Of a stretch of DNA of 64,000 nt, positions 1 through 11,242 are shown in pieces. The DNA is from Hyposmocoma kahamanoa (Eukaryota; Arthropoda; Insecta; Lepidoptera; Cosmopterigidae). A program made the translations under genes and the position numbers. The notes under the pieces are model-generated. The model was not told the DNA's origin. It worked only from the letters and a program-made list of their open reading frames with translations, and searched no databases. The stretch covers positions 2,082,083 through 2,146,082 of the forward strand of contig NW_020653945.1 in NCBI RefSeq assembly GCF_003589595.1. Reading direction: 5' to 3'. Each line of letters opens with the position of its first letter. Position 1 is the first letter of the stretch.

Positions 1-110
1 ATATCGAGTTCATCCCGAGACCAATAAAGTAAATGGTCCGAAACGTTGGATTGTTTGAAAAAAAAAACATTATACGCGATTTAGATAAAAAAAAGTAGTT
101 CCATTTCCTA
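1..110 (-). repeat. fragment of the 'GGAAATG' foldback element family
   Basis: The stretch ending TTCCATTTCC next to TA (about 97-110) matches one arm of the foldback element at 26482-26656. It shares the CCGAAACGTTGG and ACGCGATTTA blocks, also seen at 14135-14235. Confidence 0.5.
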
Positions 111-244
111 AATGTTTAATAAATTTCATATTTCAATTGTTCCTTTAAAACTATGAAATAAAAATGAAGTAATTTTTTTCTACTTGAGAAATTTTAATTT
201 GATGTAAATGATAACAATTATGTTAATTGAATATTCCTTCTTAG

Positions 245-389
245 CGACATATCGCGCGGTCGAGAGCCGCACCCGCTCCCCTGTGTGAACGAAGTAGACG
301 ACACGCCCTTGCCGGACGACTTTACGTATATTACCGCGCACGTGACTCCGCAGCCAATCGCCATCGACTGCACTACGCAAAGTCTGCAG
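245..389 (+). CDS. G9a: G9a window exon 1 (start of pre-SET)
   Basis: The acceptor ccttcttag precedes 245 and the donor gtaaac follows 389. One leading base plus 48 codons read DISRGREPHPLPCVNEVDD and end TTQSLQ, the stretch that precedes the G9a pre-SET zinc cluster. The exon ends in phase 0. Confidence 0.9.
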
Positions 390-3300
390 GTAAACAAATG
401 AATCTATTAAGGTGGTTTTCCACCTGCGAGGCGAGACGAGACGAGAATTGAAATCTACATTACCACCAAAAATTGCCATTAATAAGAAGAAAAGAATTCG
501 CGTTAGGATTGTGGAGTGAAGATTTAGTGCTGTTCAGTTCATCCAGCTATGAATTCGCGGCTGAAGTAACATGTCCCGTAAATTATTATTATTAAATATG
601 TTAACAGAAGAAGAATCAGATGAAACATCTTTTTTTTTTAAATCTCAAATCATACGTGGGGTACTCCGTTCTCGCGATTGATATTAATAGACAACGCGAG
701 CTCGCGCGACACAGTGCGGGCACTCGCAAATTTTTCCGTTAAAGAGTATAATACTCTATGGAGGCAGCAATACGGTTCAATGTTACATCAACAGAGACTT
801 CAATTCTCGCCTCGCTCATTCTCGTCAATCCAGACTATATCCATTGAAGATGGGCTAAGATAGATTTTGTCACACAAATTTCAATCCTCGTCTCGCCGGT
901 GTAAAACTGAAATTAACTAAATCCTCTCCCCTGCACTCCGCTTTGGTAAACAATGAGATTGTTTCGCTTCTTCACTTCGGTAAACAATAACGACTCATTG
1001 TAGACACGTTAGTAATCCATATTAGTCGATCCGCTTAAGTAATGGGCTTTCATCATGAAACCACGAACTCCTATCTCTTCTCCGTTTCGCATGTGTAAAC
1101 TAACAAGTCTACATTATTACTCCGACTGGCAAATGTCCACAGAGGAAACCACTTTCGAAAGAGTGAATCTCTTTGTCTGTTTGTTGATTTATATGCGATA
1201 ATAAAAGAATATTTTTCAATGTCGTCGCACAGGGTTGTTCGTGCACGTCCGGGGACTGCACGTCTGGGAACTGCGAGTGCGTGGTCCTGGGCGTTCGTCG
1301 GTGGTGGGTCCGTGATCGGCTCAAGCCCGGCTTCCCTTACCACGACCCGCCTATGTTATTCGACTGCAACCAGACCTGCGGCTGTGACGCGGTAAATTTT
1401 TTCAGCTCACTTTATTACAATAAATTTAATATATTTAGAATTAATGATAATAATCTACCAGACCACCACACCATCCACCTGGTCTTACTAGAGAATTTTC
1501 TATACTATGAGGACCAAAATAACGGCGTTCACTCTGAGGCATTATCCAGGGCATTCCGACCAGAACCAATGTAGAAAAGGTCAGTAGGTTTAGTAGCAGT
1601 GGAAGAGTTCGTCTAGGGAAGTACTGCCACATTACCTATTTCTGCCGCCAAGCAGTAATGTCAGCATTATTGTGTTTCGGTTTAGAAGGGTAAGGGCGCT
1701 TGTGAAATTACAGGCACATAGGACTTGTCAACTTGTGTCTCGGGGTGACTGACGCAGTGGCAGTGCCCCTCAGATCTTTGCGAATCGTGGTACCATGAGT
1801 TTGGACTTAGTTCTAAGGTTAATATTATGGATACCTTCTTTCTTTCTTCTACCAAACGAAATTAAATTGTTACAAGTACATACTTTTAAATTAAAATTGA
1901 CAAAATGGCTTTTGACACATTGCTTCTGTAGTAATAAAGAATACTTAGAATTTACAAATTCATTACATTAATTAGAAACTGTAGAGACTAAAGAAACATT
2001 GAATCCCATTAATATTTGATTATTAACATCTGCTTGCAGGTTGAATACAATGTACCTAATTTTACTTAAGACCTTTGTAATTACTGTATTCTGGCAAATA
2101 AACGTATTCTATTCTTAATGAAATTATGTATATTTTTTTTATATTTGCAACAGTCGTCCAGCGATAAATAAAACGTTACGACACAATGAGAACGCGCCCT
2201 AACTTTACAGAGGAAGTGCAAGAATACAATAATAAGCCCGCTGTGCGTGCGCGGGTCGCTGTTCATTCGCGCCCAAGTGTTCCGGTGCGGCGGCGCGCGG
2301 GGGTGGGGCCTCCGCGCCATGGCGGCCGCGCCGCGGGGCACGCCCGTCGCCACCTACTGCGGGGAGCTGCTCAGTATGGCCGACGCCGACTCCAGGACCA
2401 TGGACCAGTACATGTTCGCGCTCGACGTCAAGCCGGACCTGCTCGAGGTAGGTGCAAGTCATCGAGTATATAACCTTGATATAGAGACGAAATGTTATTT
2501 CATTTGTTTGAAAACTATTCTGCCAAATCATTACGGTGACAACTGCGCTCCGATTGGCCAGCCCTAATTCGAAATAATTGGCGGGTGTCGTTAATTGTTT
2601 CACTTCAAAACCACCAGTTTAACTTGAACCTTTGTATAATGGACGAAAATTGCAAAATTACATATGTAACTACCGATGAAAGTTGATTACGTTTGTTTTG
2701 TAATTAAATGTTTTGCTCTTTTTCCCACACCACCGAATGCAACAGCCCCCCATAGTTAGAGGTATTATCTTTATTACAATAATAATAATAACGCACACAC
2801 ACAACATAGGCCCGCATTAGTGAAACCCTGTGTCGCGGGTGCCATGGACATACACATAGAAATTACACCCAAACTTACGAAAGAAATAAATGTACGCCAT
2901 ACGAAATATTTCTCCCGGCCCGAGAATCGAACCTGAGACCTCTGCGTGGCAGTCCAACATGGTAACCGTTCGGCCACAGCCATATTGACACAAAGATTGG
3001 ACAAACAAAAAAACTCTCTCTTAAAGAAAGAAAGAATAATAATAACATCAGGAGTATATTCACAAAAAAATAACAAACGGTTCCACAGGTAGCGGTCTCG
3101 TCAGTCGTACGATGAACACCGCGCTAGCCGCACACTGCTCTTATGAAAGAACCTCTCACGTTCGTTCTCAGATCGCTTCGCCTAAATCAAACGCACAACG
3201 TCATTTTTGCTCTTATTACATAGACATAATGCGTTTCTTTTCGGTTTAATAAAATACCACTTCGATCACAAAAATCGACGGCGCAACTAGTCACACCCTA

Positions 3301-4178
3301 GCGCCATCTATCCACAGAGCTAGGTTACTGTAACGAATTGGTTGGTTTCTTTCTTAGCAATGCTCCGAAAAGACGCTCCTTTGCGTGGACGCCGGCCGCT
3401 GGGGCGGTGCAGCCCGGTTTATCAACCATAGCTGCAGGCCCAACCTTGCACCAGTACGCGTCTTCACCAACACTAGAGATCTGCGCCTACCTACTGTCAC
3501 TCTCTTTGCTGCTCGTGACATACGCATTGGAGACGAACTTACGTTAGTATTTGTGCATATGTACAAGGCAAAAATGGAACTTAACGCTGACATCGTGGTA
3601 GTTACTGGCAACACTACATACACAATAGCAACACTAGTCATGAATAATGTAGAAAAGAATTTTTAATTTTGGTATTACTTTCTGTATTTATATTTATATT
3701 TCGATAATTTATATCTTTCATATTTCGACTGAAGGACTTTTAAGCCAAAATCAAGAATATTTACCTCAATATTTAAAAAAAAGTTATAAATGAATAACCA
3801 CCACATGCTATAAAATGAAATGGGACTGTTTTTCGAACAAACTCGCAAACAGGTATCAATGAAGACAAATAATTATAAGATCATTGATAAAGACTATACA
3901 CTGTTGTAAGGGCTAGGCAGTGAGTTCTGTCGTTGGATGTCGAATATTAATTATCGATTTACAGTGCACATCACTAGTACGTGTACTGACCAAAGGGTTT
4001 AATTTTAAAATATTCACGAATCGCTAAAAAATAAAAGAAACAAATTGCTAAAATATTACGTCTTTATTTTCACAGATTTGATTACGGAGAAAAATTCTGG
4101 TCAGTAAAGTCAAAATGGATGAAATGCGAGTGCGGTACACCCGACTGCAGATACACGGAACAGCAAACAGAGTCGTAA
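245..4178 (+). CDS. G9a: G9a/EHMT-type histone H3K9 methyltransferase, C-terminal part
   Basis: Joining 245-389, 1233-1391, 2211-2447, 3358-3542 and 4076-4178 gives 275 residues ending at TAA (4176-4178). Every junction is GT-AG and keeps frame. The product matches the C-terminus of G9a/EHMT: a pre-SET cysteine cluster (GCSCTSGDCTSGNCEC), the MLFDCNQTC linker, a SET core with GWG and YCGEL, the cofactor-binding FINHSCRPN, FDYGEKFW, and a post-SET CECGTPDCRY that supplies zinc-binding cysteines. Family members transfer methyl groups from S-adenosylmethionine to H3K9 in the nucleus. Ankyrin repeats and the N-terminus would lie left of base 245. SUV39H and SETDB1 are less likely because the DISRGREPHPLPCVNEVDD start is G9a-like and there is no SET insertion. 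An AATAAA lies 24 bases after the stop (4202-4207) and another at 4648-4653. Confidence 0.93.
405..912. repeat. possible inverted-repeat element in G9a intron
   Basis: GCGAGGCGAGACGAGACGAG (about 428-447) followed by AATTGAAAT recurs inverted at 868-905 as TTTCAATCCTCGTCTCGCC. A third related block lies at 797-822. This may be a small DNA transposon of about 500 bp; no target duplication was identified. Confidence 0.35.
1233..1391 (+). CDS. G9a: G9a window exon 2 (pre-SET zinc cluster)
   Basis: 53 codons in phase 0, from GCSCTSGDCTSGNCEC to MLFDCNQTCGCDA. The dense cysteines are those that bind the triangular zinc cluster of pre-SET domains. The acceptor is cgcacag and the donor gtaaat. Confidence 0.92.
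1590..1800 (+). repeat. interspersed repeat family A, copy 1
   Basis: Family A is a repeat of about 330 bp seen at least ten times here, usually truncated. It is recognised by GGGAAGTACTGCCACCTTAC, TGAAATTACAGGCACA, GACTTGTCAACTT and a terminal GTCACTTGATAGTATTT followed by A residues. The A-rich end suggests a SINE, but no clear pol III boxes are visible, so I leave it unclassified. Confidence 0.6.
2211..2447 (+). CDS. G9a: G9a window exon 3 (N-terminal SET core)
   Basis: 79 codons in phase 0. It starts RKCKNTIIS, completing the pre-SET, and runs through RGWGLRA and VATYCGELLSMADAD to DVKPDLLE. The acceptor is aactttacag and the donor gtaggt. The GC-rich composition contrasts with the flanking introns. 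Confidence 0.92.
2458..2778 (+). repeat. family H element fragment in G9a intron
   Basis: It starts ATCGAGTATATAACC just after the exon 3 donor and parallels 46587-46860 (shared GTTTGAAAACTATTCTGCCA and GGCGGGTGTCGTTAATTG). The far end is lost where a SINE adjoins. Confidence 0.6.
2779..2985 (-). repeat. tRNA-derived SINE family B, copy 1
   Basis: Read on the minus strand it has a tRNA-like head with a degraded box A (CCGAACGGTTACCATG) and box B GGTTCGATTC, a body containing ATTTGTATGGCC and CACCCGCGACACAGGGTTTC, and a TTATTATTATT tail. This is the commonest repeat of the window. Confidence 0.8.
3358..3542 (+). CDS. G9a: G9a window exon 4 (catalytic SET core)
   Basis: 61 codons plus two bases. 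It carries RFINHSCRPNLAPVRVF, the SET pseudoknot strand that binds the cofactor, and RDIRIGDELT. The donor gttagt splits the threonine codon that precedes FDYGE. Confidence 0.92.
4076..4178 (+). CDS. G9a: G9a window exon 5 (post-SET and stop)
   Basis: One base completes the split codon, then 34 codons read FDYGEKFWSVKSKWMKCECG, TPDCRYTEQQTES and stop. The catalytic tyrosine region and the C-x-C-x4-C post-SET zinc ligands are both present. Confidence 0.92.
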
Positions 4179-6243
4179 TCGACGTGGACGATAATTAATT
4201 GAATAAAATTTTGTCAAGATGTGGACAAAGCAGGCGGAGAAATAAAAAAAGTGACGACAGTACTGGAAGATAAGATCGATAAATATTTAAACTAACGCCG
4301 TCACGTTGATAACTGCGTGTTACTACCATTATTGGTAGTACTGCATTGACACTAGCGAAATTCTTATCACAGAAAGTTTTAACCAGTACATCTCAGATCT
4401 CAAAACACACAGTGCGCCGCAGCCCGCCACGGTTTTCGGACAAACTCACAATAAAATTAGTATTTTTGTGTAACTGTTGTAATTTAAGTTATTTTTAAAT
4501 AGGCTATAATTTAAATAATAATGATATTGTTATGTATAACAATCGTGAATGTATACAGAATCAGAAGAAAAAATGCATTTTTATTAATCCGTACACTCTT
4601 TTTCTATGTGGCTTTAGCTATGTAAGTTTATTTTATAATTCACGCTAAATAAAACTTCAAAAGGCATTTCTAAACGTAGAACATAATAATATGAACCTTC
4701 GAAAAGAAATTTTTCAAATTTTTCGGGAATTTCTCCGGGAAAATTTCCACCATTTGAGATTTTTCGGAGAATTACCAGCAGTATATGTATGTATATAAAA
4801 AAAGTCGTGCAGTCAAATCTAAGAACAATAAAGGAGTGGAGTCAAGTAAACCCTCAAGGGTAGGCATAAAATTATTTCATAGTCTGTCGTATTCCAGAAC
4901 TCTACTCAATGGTCAAGTCAGGACTTGAGTATGATTTCAAGCACTACAAATCATACTCAAGTCCTGACTTGGGCATTGAGTAGAGTTCTGGAATACGTCC
5001 CTAAGAGCCTTGCGAGCGATTTGAAATTGATGCGACAGCGTACTCGGCAATTTTGTCATAATTTTTTAAATAAATTTTTAACCATTCGTTCTGGTTGGTA
5101 AAGGTGTTTTTATATTAAGACTTTTGGCTTGGAACAAAGTCCTTTGAGCCATGTCTTCGTTTAATTATCGGGATACTCAGTATTTTCCATAGTAGTTCTA
5201 ATACATTATGTTTTCAATTTAACTTAGTTCACTTATATGGGTTTTTTACATAGTCTTTTAAGCGGCGGGAGTCAATATTTATGTTTTCACTTTCACTTAA
5301 ATCACATTATTTTCTATCACTTTGAACCAATGACCAATAGGTCAATGCTTTGAACAAAAACTTTAATTCGCAATTACTGGAATTTTCAGGATTAGGAACA
5401 TAGTAGTAACTTTCTTCATCACTATTTCTTTCTTCATTTTTTCTTGATAAATATACTTAAAATAAAAATAATCTTTGTAAAGGCTGTAATTGTAAGTTCA
5501 AAAGCCCGCCTAGGCAAAGGTCACGCAAAGGTACGTACAAGGTAAGGGTATAACCATAGATTTACCTATATACTAAATCTATGATCTAGACAGTTATGTA
5601 ACTTAATGTCGATTTTTCGTTAACTTTATACTTTCTCCAAAATTACCCATGGAATTAACAGCTGATTTTCTGTGACAATAGTATGCATTGCCTTAAGATT
5701 TCAAAAGTATTTTTGAATGATAGTAATGTGAAAATATGCAGAATAAAAAAAAACTAATGGTTTTAAGGAAATTTTAAATTTTCTGAAATTACAACTGCAT
5801 TTTGGAAAACAGACGAAGCTACATTAATAGTAATTTTAGTTACTAAACATGTAGAAATATTTTTATTTTTTGAGTCATAATCATTTTTGTGAATTCTAAG
5901 GTTAGTATAAAAATCGCATAAAATTTTAATCATTGGTTTGGAAGGGTTTGGATAAAATTAAAGCGTATCAATTGCTAAGCTTCACTCGAAATATCCAGTT
6001 TGACAGGATTTTTGATCACTGTGTATCGTGTTGTTTAATTCCTTTTTTTGAAACGAACAGACCGTTTCCGTACGTCAACAAACAACTGTCAAATTTTCAA
6101 AAGTTTCTCAACGGATTTGTGGAATTGGTGTTTCGTAAAAAACGTTTACTTTGTAAATAAATTAAAGTCTTTTGAAAAGTATTCAAAGTAGTATAATATA
6201 TCTGTAAATGTGCCTAAAGCGAAAACGCTAAAACGTTAAAAAC
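4179..6243. other. intergenic region between G9a and Mps1
   Basis: AT-rich. It holds the G9a 3' end, one palindromic element (4886-4999), an 11-bp hairpin near 5552-5580 (CATAGATTTA repeated inverted) and presumably the Mps1 promoter, which I cannot pinpoint. The small ORF at 5933-6160 resembles nothing I know. Confidence 0.6.
4886..4999. repeat. palindromic element family E, copy 1
   Basis: Arms of about 52 bp fold back on each other. The left arm has GTCGTATTCCAGAACT and GTCAGGACTTGAGTATGATT, and the right arm is its near-perfect reverse complement. Only about ten bases separate the arms, so the whole copy is a hairpin. Confidence 0.75.
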
Positions 6244-7122
6244 ATGAGTGGTAACACAGAACCGACTTCAAACAGTGTGAAATTGGCCCCAATGCCGATG
6301 TCGGCATTGTTGGCAAATTTGATGCCCCTGACTCAGTCCCAAAGTCCTGACGACAGCTACACGTCCGCCGACGATAGCGACGACTCCACCGGACTGACTG
6401 TAGCTCAAAAATCTCCCCGAAAGCCTGTAAAGAAAGAATTTTCCACGCCCTCCTACAAAGCCACCCAGCCGAAAGAAATTAAAGAATGCTCTTCAGAAAA
6501 GAAAGTCGCGCTCAGTGAGCGTAATAAAGAGAACTCCGATAAAATTTGGACGTCAAATCAGACTTATCCAAACAAACAAAGCATTATATCTAACAGTGCA
6601 CAAAAGATTATAGTTCCAAATCCTTATCCGAGTTCAGAGGTCAAAAAGCGCGGTGTACTGATGACGCACAACAATAACCCGAGAATAATACAAAGCAATA
6701 TCAGTTCGGCAGTCAAAAAAACACCAGAGATGAAGCCTCCAAGTAGTACAAACAAAATAAAAACTAGTACACCTAAATTTAAGTCTGGCATAAGGAAATT
6801 CACACCAGGCTCAGCAAAGAACAGCAATAAGAAGACACAAGCGCAAAACTTAATTCAAAATAGGGATAAAGTGAGATGTGAATTATTTACAAAAAAGGAT
6901 GATCTAGAAAATAAACCAGAAAATTCACAGTGTCTGGCTCCAGTGCCTGTAACTCCCGTGAACAGGAAACCGTTGCCCACTTCATATGCTGCCACTCCAT
7001 CTTACCCGCAAGGCCCAATGAGCGGCAGTCACAAAGTGTTGTTTAAGACTACCAGTATAAAAGACAAGAAGTACATGTTTATTAAGAAATTAGGTGTTGG
7101 AGGATCAAGCGAAGTTTATAAG
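6244..7122 (+). CDS. Mps1: Mps1 exon 1 (regulatory N-terminus and glycine loop)
   Basis: 293 codons from ATG to the donor gtatgt. It ends [13 protein letters not shown], the kinase glycine-rich loop. Reading through the donor would add only eight residues before a stop. Confidence 0.92.
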
Positions 7123-10100
7123 GTATGTGAATCTTGTTTATCCTCCTAAGGCCCCATGTGTACATCTAAATGTACATAATATGTGAAGTGATTCAGACCC
7201 ACACTACATTATGTATATACAATTTTTTTTTTAAATATCAAGTGACAGGACGAACAAGTCATACACCTGGTACTAAACCAGGTCCAGTGCCCATTAAGGA
7301 CAAGCTCATGTTTAAATCGCAAGCATCTTGCCACGGCGCCCGTTACCCTGAGACATAAGTTGACAAGTCCCCTGTGCCCGTAATTTCATCAGCAGCCTTA
7401 CCCTTCGAAACTGGAATGCAGTAATGCTCACATTACTGCTTGGTGTCATAAATAGGTAAGGTAGCAGTACTTCCCTGAACCAACTCTTTCATAAGGAGCT
7501 CTATGGCTTATGTGTGTTATGTTTATAATGAAAATATTGCATTCAATTTTGCACTATATATACTATGGATCGTATTCTAGAACTCCACTCAATACTCAAG
7601 TCAGGACTTGAGTATTGCAGTGAGCACTGAAAATCATACTCAAGGCCTTGCCATTAGGGTGGTATTACCAGTGCTTGAAATCATACTCAAGTCTGCTCAA
7701 ATCCTGTTTAAAATTTTTTTACAATAAGATTCCGGAGCATATATTAAGTTTATCATTTCCTAAGTTTAAAAACTACATTAAAAATATTTTGATCGAAAAA
7801 TCATATTACAAAATTGAAGACTACGTGTTAGATAAAGATGTATGGAAAGACGACATGGCTCCAGAATCCACACAAATTTGATTCAAAGTGTATTCCATAG
7901 CATTTAAGTTTATTTGAAAAGAGCAATCCCTAGAGTTTCTTGCTCGTTCTTCTCAGGGAGGTCAGCGTAGTGAACGAGCAGTAGCTTAAATGTGACGTTT
8001 TCAAGTGTAAATTTATTTTACCTATGGAATAAATAATCTTTGACTTTGACTTTGACTTTGACCTGACTTGAGCATTGAGTAGAGTTCTGGAATACCACCC
8101 TATGATTATCATAAAGTAACTAGAAAAGTAAGTTTTTCATACAAAACTGAGGGCATACTTGCTTGGGCCTGCAGCATGTAATTATATGCCCCATCATCTA
8201 CCTCATTGTCACCTTCCATCAGGTGAGATGGAGGTCAAATGCGCACTTACAACATGTATAAAAGAACCATTCAAAAGTACATTGAGTATTTAATGCTTTT
8301 CTCATTCTTCTTTGCTTCCAATTCTTGTAACTTTAGCGACTAATAGTGTAGATAGAGTTACAAGAATTGGAGAGGTTGTGGGTTATATTGTTCTGTATCT
8401 AATGGAGCAATAAACATGTTTGATGTAACTCCACTTATGCCATTCCTCTATGAGGGGTTGGCACCCTATTGTCGCACCATATCATTATTATTATTATTAT
8501 TTAAATAATACACTAGTAGCTCTATGAGCTGATGCGTGTATATCACTGCATTTGTATATTGTTAGTTTTCAAAATGCTTATCAATTGTAGCTTTGAAACT
8601 ATTCATTACTGTTTCTGGGAGCAAATTCTACAAGTTCGAAATGCAAAGTGGCAAGAAGTGTTTTCTGGGATTGCTAACTCATGGAGGCTTGGTTAGCTTC
8701 AGAGAGTCACCTCTCAATTGGCAGTTGTGATTCATTAGGGACATATCCTTCATGTTTTGCACATTATTGTGCCCATTGGGTATTCTGTAAGTCTCTATGA
8801 GATCTCATTGTTCATTCGTTGTTCCAAAGTAGTCAATTTTAATTCTTGGAGGCGTTCTTTGAAAGATATGCTTTTTAAGGACTGAACCATTGTTGCTCTC
8901 CTCTGAACCTTCTCTCTCGTCTTCTTTACATAAGAATGTCTTTTTTAAAATAGGGACACCAAATTTGAAAAGCATGTTCCAGCATAGGATTATGGATACA
9001 CAGGATAGAAGTAGGAGGCATATATAAGTTTTGTATCTTTTTATAAATAACTCCTTGCTAATACTGTGAAATGCTTTAATATCGTCGGTTTTGTAGAAAG
9101 GGTGAAACTGCCATTTTGAAAAATTTTATACGAGATTATAGAATTTAATTTTATACATATATGAATTTAAATTTATAGGTATGTACTTAAGCTAAAGCTA
9201 CCACTAATTGTTTGTTTCAGGTGTTAGAAGTAGGGACATCATGCGAGTATGCCGTGAAATGTGTGTATCTGGCCACGGACCATGAGCTGGCGCAGGGCTA
9301 CATCAACGAGGTGCGGCTATTGAGAGAGCTGCAAGATTCTAACAGGGTTATCAGGCTTTATGACTAGTAAGACATTACATTTTATCTATTGTTTCTCATT
9401 TACGCTCAATTTACATTGCTGCAGAATGGAATGGAAGCGAATTATTGTAACGAAATTGTACTTTGCATATTGAACTTTATTTCGATTGAGTGATATACCA
9501 ATTAGATACGATACGGTAGCTGCGAGAATTCCAGAGACTGGGCGGGAACTCTCCGGAAGACGCGCGACTTGTTTGTCCTATACTGTAGCCAAATTCGATG
9601 TAGGAAATGGCAATGAAAACATGATTTTTAGGGTTGTCACCTCAGATTGTTTACAGTCACCTTTTACTATTATCACAATCTCAATATTTTTTTCCGAAAT
9701 TCTATTAGGTTATTGATATTATTAATCTTGAAATCGGTGGTAAATTTTGTTCAATAGAAGTTTCAAATCGCCATTGTATGAAACCAACTTAAATTTTTTT
9801 ATAGAACTGTGTCATCCCTACAGATTTTTTTATTTCAAGGGAGAGATTGCAAACATTCGAGTTTGAGTAATAATTCAATTTCATAGTCGGAATTCACCCT
9901 GGATGGGATATGCAATAAATTATTATAAAATAAAATCTTACAATTTTGATTTTCATCTTCCTAGCTGAATGTATTAATAGATGTCAAAAACTTAATTATT
10001 TTATACATAAATTATATCGAATTATATCGGAAAGGTTAAAAGTCTAACGTGCATTTGGAAAATATTACAGGAGAGCGACTTAAAGTATATTTTTTTAAGA

Positions 10101-11204
10101 AAAAAATATAATTCTAATTTTATTTGTTATATGGAAAAGGTGAAACATTCTAGGTTTCCACATAACAAATAAATAAATATTCAAATATGTTTAGGTAAGT
10201 AAATATATTTAGTATATTTAGGTTTAAGTAGCTGAACATGTGTTATGGAAATCGGAAACAAAGACGGTATCACAAACACCCAGACGCAAGACAATATAGA
10301 AAATTTAGTTTTCTACACTGACCGGGCCGGGGATCGAACCCGGGTGCTCAGAGATGGCGACACCATGAAAATCAGTGTGCAAGCCACTCGACCACGGAGG
10401 CCGTCATTCGCAAATATATGAGAGTTGTGATTTTTATTCTTAAAAAAAATACTTTAAATCACTACAATATCTACAAAGAAACAGAAAGAAAAAACATAGA
10501 AAGCGTTACATACGTTGTTGGTCATACTAGCACCACCTTTATACACATAAATGTGGCAGACGGGTATAAAGTGGAATTCCCTGGCTGCAGACTAGAGTTT
10601 GAATGCTATAACTTGAACCTTTGCAAAGCGAGAGTGTATACGCATTATTTAGGTGAGCGTGCTCCATCGCCTACTATCTTTTGCAATAAAAAATCATGAA
10701 AACTATTCTCTTCAATACATTTATGTGATTTAAGTAATTTAATCATGTGACAATTCCGTAGTGAATATGACCGGGCAAATCAATTCCTGCGTATGGTATT
10801 GGAGGTGGGCGAGACGGACCTGTCGTCGTTTCTGAAAGCGCGCGCGGGCTCGCTTCCGCCTGCGCTCGTGCTGCATTACTGGGAAGAGATGCTCCACTGC
10901 GTACACTACATCCATGAACATGGTTGGTGTTATTTTAAGCGAGACCGTTTGTTTTACTGATAGATGGATTTTTTATTATTAAGAAACGTGTGCAAAAAGA
11001 AGAACTTAAATCTAAGCTGCTAATAACAAAACCATTTCTGGTTTAACCGTACACATTCACCATCTCGGTAAATAAATTAAAAGTTACAAACTAAACAAAT
11101 TAAAAAAAACTAACAATCTCTTCCTAAAAAGAAAGAAAATAACATGAGCCCTCAAATTATATTTTTGTAATGTCATTAAAATATCACATTGACGGTTATA
11201 TATA

Positions 11205-11242
<38 letters not shown>

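Noticed and set aside
2205..2603. 132-residue minus-strand ORF
   Set aside because: Antisense to G9a exon 3 and running into repeat sequence; no recognisable protein.
10232..10404. tRNA gene on the minus strand
   Set aside because: The pol III boxes are too far apart and the acceptor stem does not pair; it is a SINE head.
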